Shown piece after piece: positions 24,718 to 33,086 of a stretch of DNA of 64,000 nucleotides. Both the position numbers and the translations under genes were made by a program. The stretch lies in assembly GCA_009836625.1 (NCBI GenBank), contig VXVC01000012.1, positions 194,073-258,072 of the forward strand, in the 5' to 3' direction. Positions within the stretch are counted from its first letter, which is position 1, and each line of letters starts with the position of its first letter. Origin of the DNA: Holophagales bacterium. GTDB lineage: Bacteria; Acidobacteriota; Thermoanaerobaculia; Multivoradales; Multivoraceae. Below the pieces are notes generated by a model. That model made no database searches and was not told where the DNA came from. It worked only from the letters and a program-made list of their open reading frames with translations.

Positions 24718-25332
24718 GTGAAGAGCTTCGAGTTGATGCCGCGTTTCCAGAACGCGGTGGCGGGGTTCGATCTGTTTCACCGGGAGGACCCGGCGACGGC
24801 GACGGTGGATGGCGAACAGGTGCCTCGGGAACTGGCCTACTCGCGCCGGATGGCGGCCTGGGTCGAGCGCCTCGATCCGGAGGCCGGTGAGATCCTGGTG
24901 CTCGCGGCCCACTGCCAGCACCTGCGCCGCTTCAGCCTGCCGCGGACGGACTATCCCGAGGGACGCAAGGGCTATCTCGCCTGGCGGCGCGCGGCCGCGC
25001 TCGAACATGCCAGGCTTGCGGGCGCGGTGCTGCGCGATGCCGGCTACCGCCGGGAGCAGATGGAACGGGTCCAGAACCTCGTGCTCAAGCGCGCGGGCCG
25101 GAGTGCGGCCGCGGAGATGCAGACCCTGGAAGACGCGGCCTGCCTGGTGTTTCTGGAACACGACCTGGAGGCGCTGGCCGGCCGTTTGGGGCCGGACAAG
25201 ACGGCGGAAGTGCTCGCCAGAACCTGGCCCAAGATGTCGGGCGCCGGCCGCGAAGCCGCGGCGGCGCTGGAATTGAAGCCGGAACTGCGGGCGCTCGTCG
25301 ACCGCGCACTGGGTGCGCCGGCGACTCCCTAG
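24718..25332 (+). CDS. DUF4202 family protein
   Basis: 204 residues, GTG immediately after the preceding stop. Family pattern: FQNAVAGFDLFHREDP, ELAYSRRMAAWVERL, LVLAAHCQHLRRFSLPRTDYPE, then RKGYLAWRR, HARLAGAVLRDAGY and LEDAACLVFLEHDL. The repeated His, Asp and Arg (AAHCQHLRR, EDAACLVF) suggest an HD-like helical metal site, but the activity is unknown. DUF4202 genes are often found beside siroheme sulfite reductases, and here the sulfite/nitrite reductase locus is convergent with it, which supports a shared function in sulfur assimilation. Confidence 0.85.
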   Translation: MKSFELMPRFQNAVAGFDLFHREDPATATVDGEQVPRELAYSRRMAAWVERLDPEAGEILVLAAHCQHLRRFSLPRTDYPEGRKGYLAWRRAAALEHARLAGAVLRDAGYRREQMERVQNLVLKRAGRSAAAEMQTLEDAACLVFLEHDLEALAGRLGPDKTAEVLARTWPKMSGAGREAAAALELKPELRALVDRALGAPATP

Positions 25333-25916
25333 CCGGTCCTGAGGGTCAGCCGCTCTCGGGATTCCCCTATCCGCTTCACCTGGACCGGCGCGTCGCCATC
25401 GTGAACGCCGGCTTCGGCCAGGGCCCGTTGGAAGGCGCCGGCGAGCGTCACGGCCGTCGCCTTGTCGGAGGGAAACAGCCGGTCGTTGACCCTCAACTCG
25501 AGCCGGTGGCGGTCGAAGGCGACCCGGCCGCCCAGGTTGGGCTCGGCTTCGATCAGGTCGCAGACGCGGAAGGCGCACTCGAGCAGCGACCTGAGCCGGT
25601 CGTCGAGGCTGCCGATTCCCTCGAGCTCCGCCCCGGATTCGTGGCGTCGGCTGTAGAGCAGACCCGGCTCGCCCCGGCTGAGGTCGTAGGCGTAGATCGC
25701 GTCGTGGCCGACGAGCAGCACACCCGGTCCCTCGTGGACGTGGCTGTAGTCGGCGACGTCGATCAGGAGCTCCGGCAGCACGCGCTCGGTGATCCAGCGG
25801 TGGAAGACCGGAATGAACTCCTCTGCCTCCACTTCCGCGGGGTCGGCCGCCAGCACTTTCAGGTCGAACTTGACCAGGGTGTCGAGGTCGGAGACCAGGG
25901 CGCTCTCCATGTCCAT
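25329..25916 (-). CDS. Hypothetical protein coupled to sulfite/nitrite reductase
   Basis: 195 residues; ATG at 25916 shares one base with the reductase stop (TGATG). Acidic, no signal or membrane segment. Recognisable stretches: EEFIPVFHRWITERVLPELL, DVADYSHVHEGPGVLLVGHD, NLGGRVAFDRHRLELRVNDR, which resemble an uncharacterised family of small proteins found next to redox enzymes. It ends TAG in the CTAG palindrome shared with the convergent DUF4202 gene. Probably an accessory of the reductase; activity unknown. Confidence 0.75.
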   Translation of the reverse strand: MDMESALVSDLDTLVKFDLKVLAADPAEVEAEEFIPVFHRWITERVLPELLIDVADYSHVHEGPGVLLVGHDAIYAYDLSRGEPGLLYSRRHESGAELEGIGSLDDRLRSLLECAFRVCDLIEAEPNLGGRVAFDRHRLELRVNDRLFPSDKATAVTLAGAFQRALAEAGVHDGDAPVQVKRIGESRERLTLRTG

Positions 25917-28216
25917 CAAGCCACTCTCGCGGCCTGGAGCTCGGAGATCCGCTGGTTGCAGGCGTGGGCCGCCTCGATGAACAACTGCGCCTCCTCGATC
26001 CGGCGGTGTGCCTCCTCGCCCGAGTCGGTTTCAGCGTCGCCGTGGATACGGAACAGGTAGTTGGCGAACTTGGCGCCGGCGTACGGGTCGAAGAAGAGCT
26101 CCGTGTCGTAGAAGCGGGTGCGGAACTCGCCGACGATCTCCTTCGGCGCGGTGCCGATGTCGATGTTCTCCGTTGTGATCAGCGCGCGCGCCGCCTGGAG
26201 CATCGCCGCGTAGGCCTTCGCCGCGGCGGCTTCAGCGGCGCCCCGGTCGAGTTCGAGCAGGCCCTGGAAGACCTCGCGCTCGGCGGCGGAGAGACCGAAC
26301 TCGACCGCGGTCACGACCTCGCCGGCGCACTCGCCGACGCCGAGGTCGCCGATCGTGTACTCGCGCGGGTCACCCCAGTCGGAGTAGAGAGTGCGATCCT
26401 CGAGGTACGTGGGCAGCTTCGTCAGGTCGTCGAGCAGTTGCCGGATGCGGGCCTTGCCGACCCGGGCGATGAAGCTTTGGAAGCTCTCACCCTTCTCCCG
26501 CTCGGTCACGTACAGACCGGCGATCCGTTCGACCGCCTCGGGAATGCGCTTGGCCGGTACCGCGACCACGGCGAGACCGTAGGAACCCGCGTTCTCGGTC
26601 CATTGACCGCCGAGGATGACCTGGAAGTGGGGGATGGTGCGGCCGTCGCTCTTGCGGCTGACGCCGTAGAAACCGATGTCAGCGACGTGGTGCTGGCCGC
26701 AGGAGTTGAAGCAGCCCGAGACCTTGATCCGGAGGTCCTTCACCGCCTCGTCGGCAAGCACGCCGGTGGTCTTGATGGAGGTGGCGATGCGCTTGCGGAG
26801 TTCGCCGGCGAGTCCGCGTGACGCTGAGATCCCCAGCTTGCACGTGTCGGTGCCGGGGCAGGCGGTGACGTCGACGAGGGAGGAGGCGCCGGGCTCGCCC
26901 ATGCCCTGTTCCCGCAGTTCGGCGTAGAGCGCTGGCAGGTCCGCCTCGCTGATGTTGCGGAGCAGGATGTTCTGTTCGACGGTGTTCCGCACGTGGCCGC
27001 CGTTGTACCGCCGGGTCGTGTCGGCCAGCGCCCGCAACTGGGTCGAGGTCAGGTCGCCGAGAGGCAGGTTGATCGCCACCGCGACGTAGCCGGGCTGGCG
27101 TTGCCGCTGGACGTTCGATCCCAGCCATTCGGCGAAGCCGTCGGGTCGCTCGCCGGCCTCCAGCGTTGCCGCCGGTCGAGTCGGCGCCTCGTCCGTGACC
27201 GAGAGGTCTCCCAGGTACGCGCTCCAGCGATCGTCGGGAGGCAGGATCGCCAGTTCTTCGTCGACCAGGCGGGTGAACTCCTCGATGCCCAACTTGGCCA
27301 CGAGGAACTTGACCCGTGCCCGTGCCCGGTTCCGTTTCTCGCCGAGTCGCCCGAAGACGCGGCAGACGGCCTGCGCCAGGGGCAGGAGTTCGTCTTCTCG
27401 CACGAACTCTCGCAGGACCTTGGCCTGGTGCGGCACCGCGCCGAGGCCGCCCCCTACGTAGACCTTGAAGCCGCGTTCGGTACCGCTGCTCGTGCCGTTG
27501 CCGGTCGGGCGGACCTGGGCTACCGCCCCGAGGTCGTGCATGTTGGCGAGTCCGCAGGCGTGCTGTGCACAGCCGGAGAAGGCGATTTTGAACTTGCGGC
27601 CGAAGTCCTGGGCGTCCTTGTGCCCGAGCAGGAACCAGGTCAGAGCGTGGGCGTACGGCGAGACGTCGAACGGTTCGTCGCGGCAGACGCCGGCCATCGG
27701 GCAGGCCGTCACGTTGCGCACCGAGTTGCCGCACGCTTCCTGGGTCGTGATGCCGGCGGCGGCCAGACGCCGCATGATGTCCGGGGTGTCGTCGATGTGG
27801 ATGAAGTGGAGCTGGATGTCCTGGCGGGTCGTGACGTGGGCGATGCCGTCCGAGTACTCCTCGGCGAGGTCCGCGAGGACCTCCATCTGCTCCCCATTCA
27901 TGGCGCCGAACGGAATCTTGATCCGCAGCATCCCGGGGGCGTCCCATACCGTGTTCGGCCCCTTGGTCAGGTCGCCGCAGGGGTACTCGAGGGCTCGGCT
28001 CGCCGTGCCGTCGTGGCGCTGGCCGTTGTCGTAGCGCTGGCCGTAGACGCCGCGTCGCAGGCGGGTCTCGGCGAAGACCTTGTCGTCGATCTTGCCCTGG
28101 CGCTTCTGCGCGATCTGGGTCTCGAAGATGTCGATCTCTTCGTCGAGGTGAGGCGGGACGCGGCCCTCGAGGCGCTGCTTCCAGGTCGCGGTGGAGTCCA
28201 CGGTTAGTTGGCTCAT
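25916..28216 (-). CDS. Siroheme sulfite/nitrite reductase (ferredoxin type) with C-terminal extension
   Basis: 766 residues. Two ferrodoxin-like/NiSiR repeats. ACGNSVRNVTACPMAGVC at 161-178 is the substrate-site region; the [4Fe-4S]-siroheme cysteines are Cys453 and Cys459 (TACPGTDTCKLG) and Cys502 and Cys506 (GCFNSCGQHH). Arg and Lys residues in VTTRQDIQLHF and around 205-210 line the anion site. Catalyses six-electron reduction of sulfite (or nitrite); a sulfite role is favoured by the DUF4202 neighbour. From about 630 to the end it has an extra helical domain (about 135 residues) that resembles a HEPN-like fold, absent from textbook CysI or NirA. A palindromic operator lies about 80 bases upstream. 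Confidence 0.9.
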   Translation of the reverse strand: MSQLTVDSTATWKQRLEGRVPPHLDEEIDIFETQIAQKRQGKIDDKVFAETRLRRGVYGQRYDNGQRHDGTASRALEYPCGDLTKGPNTVWDAPGMLRIKIPFGAMNGEQMEVLADLAEEYSDGIAHVTTRQDIQLHFIHIDDTPDIMRRLAAAGITTQEACGNSVRNVTACPMAGVCRDEPFDVSPYAHALTWFLLGHKDAQDFGRKFKIAFSGCAQHACGLANMHDLGAVAQVRPTGNGTSSGTERGFKVYVGGGLGAVPHQAKVLREFVREDELLPLAQAVCRVFGRLGEKRNRARARVKFLVAKLGIEEFTRLVDEELAILPPDDRWSAYLGDLSVTDEAPTRPAATLEAGERPDGFAEWLGSNVQRQRQPGYVAVAINLPLGDLTSTQLRALADTTRRYNGGHVRNTVEQNILLRNISEADLPALYAELREQGMGEPGASSLVDVTACPGTDTCKLGISASRGLAGELRKRIATSIKTTGVLADEAVKDLRIKVSGCFNSCGQHHVADIGFYGVSRKSDGRTIPHFQVILGGQWTENAGSYGLAVVAVPAKRIPEAVERIAGLYVTEREKGESFQSFIARVGKARIRQLLDDLTKLPTYLEDRTLYSDWGDPREYTIGDLGVGECAGEVVTAVEFGLSAAEREVFQGLLELDRGAAEAAAAKAYAAMLQAARALITTENIDIGTAPKEIVGEFRTRFYDTELFFDPYAGAKFANYLFRIHGDAETDSGEEAHRRIEEAQLFIEAAHACNQRISELQAARVA

Positions 28217-28292
28217 CGATCGGTTCTCGCTTGCTCTTCAGGGGATCGACCGTCCGCTCCAGAGTGCGAGGTGGGCGGTGGCCGTCGTATTC

Positions 28293-28309
28293 GTGACCAA
28301 AGTGGTCAC
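28293..28309. promoter_or_regulatory. Palindromic operator of the sulfite reductase locus
   Basis: GTGACCA-AAG-TGGTCAC is a perfect 7-bp inverted repeat with a three-base spacer. Further TGGTCA half-sites occur at 28312-28317 and 28357-28362. It lies just downstream of the -10-like TAGAAT, where a repressor would block transcription. The binding protein is unknown; Rrf2/CymR-like or CysB-like regulators are possibilities only. Confidence 0.7.
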
Positions 28310-28319
28310 ATTGGTCATC

Positions 28320-28350
28320 ATTCTACGCTTTTCCGCGTCCAACGTTGCAA
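28320..28350 (-). promoter_or_regulatory. Candidate promoter of the sulfite reductase gene
   Basis: On the minus strand TTGCAA (28350-28345), 19 bases, TAGAAT (28325-28320). Spacing is slightly long. The transcript would have a leader of roughly 95 bases and carry the palindrome near its start. Unlike most genes here it is not leaderless. Confidence 0.45.
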
Positions 28351-28415
28351 CCGCGTTGGTCACGGAGAGAGGACGGCGACCCCTGCTGACCGAGCCGCCG
28401 GGCCCTTCCGGTCGG

Positions 28416-29294
28416 CTACATCAGGTCCGTGAAACGAACGGGCTCAGGGAAGTCGGCCGAGGCGGCGCGGATCTTCTCGCCGATGGCCGCCACGTCCCAC
28501 GGATCCTGGTCGTTCGGCCGGCTGGCGATCTCGAGCGACTGCCAGGCCAGGAGCGATACCTTGTTGCCGCCGACCGCGAAGATGCGACCCGTGATGTCGG
28601 CGGCGTCGTCGGTGCAGAGCCAAACGACGGCCGGCGACACCTTCTCCGGCGCCAGCGGTTCGGCGGTCGTCTCCGGCATGATGTCCTCGGTCAGGCGCGA
28701 CCAGGCCGCGGGGGCGAGGAGGTTCACCGTCACGCCGTACTTCGCGCCTTCGAGCGCGAGACAGCGCATGAAGCCGGCCATCCCGGCCTTCGCGGCGCCG
28801 TAGTTCGTCTGGCCGAAGTTGCCGAGCAGGCCCGAGGTCGAACTCGTCATGATGATGCGGCCGCCGGACTCCTGCTCGATCATTTGGTCGTAGGCCGCCT
28901 TGGTCACGAGGTAGGTGCCGCGCAGATGCACGTCGAGGACGATGTCCCACATCTCGTCGGTCATGTTCTTGAACGACTTGTCGCGCAGGATGCCGGCGTT
29001 GTTGATCGCGATGTCGAGCTTGCCGAACTCGTCGACGGCGTGCTGGACCATCGCCCGGGCGGCGTCGCCGTCCGAAACCGAGCCGTAGTCGGCGACCGCC
29101 TGGCCGCCGGCGTCGCGGATCTCCTGGGCCACCTGGTCGGCCATCGTGGTGCCGGCGCCGGTGCCGTCCCGCGCTCCGCCCAGATCGTTGACCACGACCG
29201 CGGCGCCTTCCTGCGCCAGCAGGAGCGCGTGTGTGCGGCCCAGACCGCCGCCAGCGCCGGTAACGAGTGCAACCTTTCCGTCGAGCAGACCCAT
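28416..29294 (-). CDS. SDR-family (3R)-hydroxyacyl-CoA dehydrogenase-like protein
   Basis: 292 residues, ATG at 29294 behind AAGGAAGGG. NAD-binding GAGGGLGR near 14-21, the NDLGG segment typical of peroxisomal-type multifunctional enzyme (MFE-2) dehydrogenases, NNAGILRDKSF at about 90, catalytic Ser (MTSSTSG) and Tyr/Lys in NYGAAKAG near 155. All catalytic positions are kept. The C-terminal 60 residues (ending EPVRFTDLM) extend beyond the core as in MFE-2-type enzymes. Probably oxidises 3-hydroxyacyl-CoA in fatty acid or related acid breakdown. Confidence 0.88.
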   Translation of the reverse strand: MGLLDGKVALVTGAGGGLGRTHALLLAQEGAAVVVNDLGGARDGTGAGTTMADQVAQEIRDAGGQAVADYGSVSDGDAARAMVQHAVDEFGKLDIAINNAGILRDKSFKNMTDEMWDIVLDVHLRGTYLVTKAAYDQMIEQESGGRIIMTSSTSGLLGNFGQTNYGAAKAGMAGFMRCLALEGAKYGVTVNLLAPAAWSRLTEDIMPETTAEPLAPEKVSPAVVWLCTDDAADITGRIFAVGGNKVSLLAWQSLEIASRPNDQDPWDVAAIGEKIRAASADFPEPVRFTDLM

Positions 29295-29371
29295 GATGCG
29301 TATCCCTTCCTTCGTCTCTTCGTGTTTCGTTGTGCCGAAGCGCGCGAAGTGTACCCGGAGTCACGCGTCGG

Positions 29372-29377
29372 TAGAGT
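29372..29377 (+). promoter_or_regulatory. Putative -10 box of leaderless type (TAGAGT)
   Basis: TAGAGT ends seven bases before the ATG at 29385, without a Shine-Dalgarno sequence. Confidence 0.45.
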
Positions 29378-29384
29378 CCTGTCG

Positions 29385-30140
29385 ATGAGTAGCTCGATGC
29401 TGAGACCACTTGCAGGTGGTTTGGCTGCTACGTGCCTCCTCGCTGCCGCGAACGGAGTCTCCGCACATCCGCCTCAGCACCCACCAGAGCCGAGCGCCGC
29501 GATGCTCCTCCGCCAGGCGAGCCTCCACGAGTCTCGTGGCGACTACGAGGCCGCGATCGCTGGCTATGACCGGGCGATCGAGGTCGAGCCGCGGAACTGG
29601 CAGCTCTATCTCTTCCGGGGATCGGCGCGGTTCAAGGCGGGGCAGGTCGAGGAGTCCATCGAGGACTTCGATCAGGTGGTGGTTCTGGAGCCTTCACAGG
29701 ACCCGTACCTGTGGCAGCGGGGCATCTCGTACTACTACGCCGGGCGGTTCGGGGACTGCCGAGGCCAGTTCGAGCGGCACCGGCTGGTCAATCCGAACGA
29801 TGTCGAGAACGCGGTCTGGCACTTGCTCTGCGTCGCGGCCGAGGAGGGTCTGGAGGCTGCACAAGAATCGATGCTGCCGGTCGGCCCGGATGCTCGCCGG
29901 CCGATGAAGGAGATCGACGCGCTGTTCCGGGGCGAGGGGAGTGTCGCGGAGGTCGAGGCCGCGGTGCGAGTAGAGGGTTCCGGCGCACGCTTCTACGCCG
30001 ACCTGTACCTGGGCCTCTACTACGAGCTCGTGGGCCAGGAAGAGAAGGCCGCCGCGTCGGTCGAGCGCGCCGCGTCGCTATCCAACCGCGGATACATGGT
30101 CGAGGTGGCGCGAGTCCACCGTGGGCGAAAGCTGCCCTGA
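29385..30140 (+). CDS. Exported TPR-repeat protein
   Basis: 251 residues from ATG 29385; the frame is open much further upstream through the antisense of the SDR gene but that is shadow. Signal peptide MSSSMLRPLAGGLAATCLLA ending GVSAH. Three tetratricopeptide-like units follow: SLHESRGDYEAAIAGYDRAI, LFRGSARFKAGQVEESIEDF, and QRGISYYYAGRFGDCRGQFE, then a helical tail with YADLYLGLYYELVGQEEKAA. Periplasmic scaffold or adaptor; partners unknown. Confidence 0.8.
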   Translation: MSSSMLRPLAGGLAATCLLAAANGVSAHPPQHPPEPSAAMLLRQASLHESRGDYEAAIAGYDRAIEVEPRNWQLYLFRGSARFKAGQVEESIEDFDQVVVLEPSQDPYLWQRGISYYYAGRFGDCRGQFERHRLVNPNDVENAVWHLLCVAAEEGLEAAQESMLPVGPDARRPMKEIDALFRGEGSVAEVEAAVRVEGSGARFYADLYLGLYYELVGQEEKAAASVERAASLSNRGYMVEVARVHRGRKLP

Positions 30141-30194
30141 TGAGCGGCGAAGCCATCGGGCGCGACGTCTCGTCGCCGCGCCTGTCAAAGGAAC

Positions 30195-30512
30195 ATGTAC
30201 ACGTTTGGAGCTTCCTACGCCCCTGTGTACGATGACTCCGTGATCGACACTCTGCAGGCGGCGCGGGCGTTTCGGGGGGCGGGCTTCACCGAGGCTCAGG
30301 CGGACGTCGTGCTGCGGACGATGAAGCAGGCTGTCGAGGGCGACCTCGCCACGAAGGCGGACCTCCAGGTGACGAAGGCAGACCTGCGGTCCGAGATCCA
30401 GGCGGTTCGCACCGAAGTCCAGACCCTGCGCGGGGACCTCTACCGGCACCTTTGGGTCATGGCGGCCGGCATCGTGGGAATGACGGTGGCGCTGATCAAG
30501 CTGCTTCCCTGA
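30195..30512 (+). CDS. Small coiled-coil membrane-anchored protein (DUF1640/CCDC90-like)
   Basis: 105 residues, ATG after AAAGGAAC. Helical head (QAARAFRGAGFTEAQADVVL), then a heptad-rich stretch ATKADLQVTKADLRSEIQAV that is typical of DUF1640/CCDC90-type proteins, and a C-terminal hydrophobic anchor (HLWVMAAGIVGMTVALIKLL). Family members are inner-membrane coiled-coil trimers; bacterial function is not established. Confidence 0.8.
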   Translation: MYTFGASYAPVYDDSVIDTLQAARAFRGAGFTEAQADVVLRTMKQAVEGDLATKADLQVTKADLRSEIQAVRTEVQTLRGDLYRHLWVMAAGIVGMTVALIKLLP

Positions 30513-30571
30513 ACCGACTTGCCGCAGTGGCACCGACCGCTTCCGGGCACCCAGCCGGGTTGACGTCCGGC

Positions 30572-31813
30572 CTACTCTTGGCTCCGGACGTTTGCCGCTT
30601 CGGATAGAGCAGGAGACAGTGCAAGGCGTCTCGCGAACGTGCGGCGTGTGCCTCGGGCCGACTCGGACGGGTGCTCCTCGATCAGGAGGGCATGGCGGCC
30701 GTTCCCGCTGATCGCCGGCTCGTCACTGTGCAGGGGTGGCGGCCACGTGTATTCGGGTGCTGGGCCCTCCAGCCAGTCTGAGGTATGGCGCACCGGAGTC
30801 CGTTCCGGGAACGGACTCTGCCAGACGTGTTCAAGGCGGTAGCGGTCTGGCTCGGAGATGATCCGCGTGTAGCCGCGTCTTGGGTGGGGTCGCCCTCCGC
30901 CTTCCCCGCGCAGGGACGATTCAATCGGAAAGGCCCACTCCGTACGGAGTCTGGACAGATCGTAGGCCAGCCACGCACCGGCGTCACCGTCCAGGACCCA
31001 TAGAAGAAGTTCCTCCATCTGCCAGATGGTGTCGTGGCCTGGCCAGATGCCTCGGGAGCCAGTGTACGGGCGAGCGGAACGCAGTTGCTCCGGCTGCAGA
31101 CGGTCGACGGAACTGTTGCCGAACCGGAGCAGATGAAGGTGTTCGCCGTATGGCACCAGCACGATTGGACCGCTGGTGTCGAGAACGATGAAGTTGTTGT
31201 CGTCATAGTCCGTAGACGACCGCTCCGCCTTCGCCGGATAGAAGGCGACCGTTCCCTTGCGCTCGGTTCTTGTGGGGGCCGTGGTTCCGAACGTGAAGTG
31301 TCGGCCGACTGCCAGGCGGGTGGAGTCGTCGAACTGGTAAGTCGTGGCGCCCCACATCGAGGCATCGGCGGAGAAGACAATGTTCGGATGCGGGTACCGA
31401 GCGGGGTCCCACTCGCCGTGGAACTGGAGCGCTCCGCTGCCGGTAACTCCGTACAGGCGATAGCTGAAGTCGCAGTGATTGTCGCCCTCGAACAGGGGCA
31501 GGCAGTCCCAGATGACGAGGTGGCTGTCCGAAAGAGGATGTGCGTACTTCACGTTCTTCGTGTCCAACGTGAGGATCTGGGATTGGTCACCGTGCCATAG
31601 CGTCAAACGAGTCTCCCCACCCTCCAGAGACTGGATGGCGATCCACGCCTTGCCGTTGTCGTCGATCGCCACTCCCATCACCTCGCCTTCGGGCAGTGCG
31701 AGGAGATCCTCTGCCGCCGTGGGCGTGGCACATATGGCAAGGAGGAGAATCGAGGCGACATACAGGAACCTCTTGCGCCGAAGCAGTAGGGTGTGCGCCC
31801 TTGTTTGCGTCAC
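30572..31813 (-). CDS. Secreted hypothetical protein, tandem paralogue B
   Basis: 413 residues, GTG overlapping the stop of the upstream paralogue (GTGA). Signal peptide around residues 14-34 (FLYVASILLLAICATPTAA). The mature protein begins EDLLALPEGEVMGVAIDDNG and has propeller-like strands (KAWIAIQ, GIWPGHDTIWQMEELLLWVL). Parallels with the upstream gene are LPEGxVxGVxxDDGxAxIAI, the LPLFEGDNHCDFSYR versus LPRFGSHCAWSYQ segment, and SGNGRHALLIEE versus SSNGRHAIIIEG. No known family. A tandem duplication that has diverged. Confidence 0.7.
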   Translation of the reverse strand: MTQTRAHTLLLRRKRFLYVASILLLAICATPTAAEDLLALPEGEVMGVAIDDNGKAWIAIQSLEGGETRLTLWHGDQSQILTLDTKNVKYAHPLSDSHLVIWDCLPLFEGDNHCDFSYRLYGVTGSGALQFHGEWDPARYPHPNIVFSADASMWGATTYQFDDSTRLAVGRHFTFGTTAPTRTERKGTVAFYPAKAERSSTDYDDNNFIVLDTSGPIVLVPYGEHLHLLRFGNSSVDRLQPEQLRSARPYTGSRGIWPGHDTIWQMEELLLWVLDGDAGAWLAYDLSRLRTEWAFPIESSLRGEGGGRPHPRRGYTRIISEPDRYRLEHVWQSPFPERTPVRHTSDWLEGPAPEYTWPPPLHSDEPAISGNGRHALLIEEHPSESARGTRRTFARRLALSPALSEAANVRSQE

Positions 31814-33024
31814 TCGGGATTCTCCGAGTCGGCCCGGTTGAGATGGCAGTCCGGGATTGAGCCGTCGGTCGACGGTGCCGGGCGGAGATCGATACGGCGG
31901 GCGCGGCGAAGCTCGCCTTCGATGATGATTGCATGGCGGCCGTTGGAACTCACGAATGTGGCTTCTGCTGGATTGCCCCGCTGACAGTCCGAGAGGTGGC
32001 GCACCACGGATTTGTCGGATTTATCGGAGTCCGTGCTCGGCCAGTCATGCACGAGTCGATAGGCGGCAGGTTCGAATACAACCTGGACGAATCCCCGATG
32101 CGGATGAGGCCATGCGGAGGTGGTCACCGCGTTCACGTTGATCGTCCAGAACGGGCTGTCGGGCAACTCGGCCGGCGACTCGATGTCTCGAAAGTCGTAG
32201 GCCTGCCAAGTTCTGCCGGTGGTGGTCTCCGGCCAGAGGGCCGGGTCTTCCGGATCCTGGTCGTACTTCATCGCCCACAGAACGCTCTCGTCCTTCTGGT
32301 AAGCGAAGCTGAAGCCGGCCCAGGCGACCTCACGTTCGCGTTCGTCCCACCTGGTCGCCTTGGGCTCATGGTGCAGCCACGGGAGGGCCTGGACATCGTC
32401 ATCCCCGAAAGTGAGGATGTACGCTCCGCCGCTCCACGGCGTGAGGACGATTCCTCGATCGATGTCAAGATAGAAGACAGGCGGAAGGCCCATTTCGGGC
32501 ATGTGGGGCTCGGGATAGTCGAACAGGACTGTCGCGGTTCGCTCGATCGCGGCGGATGAGGAGCGCCCAAGGGTGAAGGTCCTTCTCCTCTCGTCACCGC
32601 TCATTGCGATCCAGGCCGTTCCATCGTCGGAAATGGTCGACTCTCCTCCCGGGGCTAGCTCCCACTCAAGTTGAGCGTCGCCGCTCTCGTTCAGTTCGAA
32701 GATCTGGTAGCTCCAGGCGCAGTGGCTGCCGAATCGAGGCAGGGAAACGCAGTTCGTCAAGACGAATCTGTCGTCGGCGAATCGGACGCTTCTCGCTCTC
32801 TCCGATGGGGCCGTGATCGTCCGGGTGGACTCGGCGCTGTCCCAGAAGAGCACGGAGGTTGCCTCGTGTTCCCGGCCCCAACCATGGGTGATGGCGATCA
32901 TCGCGGTTCCGTCGTCCCGAACGACGCCGCCGACGACGCGGCCCTCCGGAAGGGAAAGAACCTCTCCCTGCAAAGAACCGGTGGCAAGAGAGGAGACGAC
33001 GATGGCCGCCAGGATCAGGCGCAT
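31810..33024 (-). CDS. Secreted hypothetical protein, tandem paralogue A
   Basis: 404 residues from ATG 33024; an in-frame TTG four codons earlier is possible, and a much longer open frame upstream overlaps the PQQ-like gene and is rejected. Signal peptide MRLILAAIVVSSLATGSLQG. Mature start EVLSLPEGRVVGGVVRDDG. Strand-rich, with aromatic turns (ARSVRFADDRFVLTNCVSLP, TWQAYDFRDIESPAELPDS). Same fold as the downstream gene by the shared segments listed there. Sixty-two bases downstream of a PQQ-like propeller gene and possibly co-transcribed with it. Confidence 0.7.
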   Translation of the reverse strand: MRLILAAIVVSSLATGSLQGEVLSLPEGRVVGGVVRDDGTAMIAITHGWGREHEATSVLFWDSAESTRTITAPSERARSVRFADDRFVLTNCVSLPRFGSHCAWSYQIFELNESGDAQLEWELAPGGESTISDDGTAWIAMSGDERRRTFTLGRSSSAAIERTATVLFDYPEPHMPEMGLPPVFYLDIDRGIVLTPWSGGAYILTFGDDDVQALPWLHHEPKATRWDEREREVAWAGFSFAYQKDESVLWAMKYDQDPEDPALWPETTTGRTWQAYDFRDIESPAELPDSPFWTINVNAVTTSAWPHPHRGFVQVVFEPAAYRLVHDWPSTDSDKSDKSVVRHLSDCQRGNPAEATFVSSNGRHAIIIEGELRRARRIDLRPAPSTDGSIPDCHLNRADSENPE

Positions 33025-33086
33025 CGTCGTTGGCAACGCGCGCAGTCCGACGGCGATTCCGGGCTCCGATGCATCGGCAGCGGAGG

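Noticed and set aside
28191..29384. Upstream extension of the TPR protein frame
   Set aside because: Runs antisense through the SDR gene and the sulfite reductase operator; the signal peptide begins at ATG 29385.
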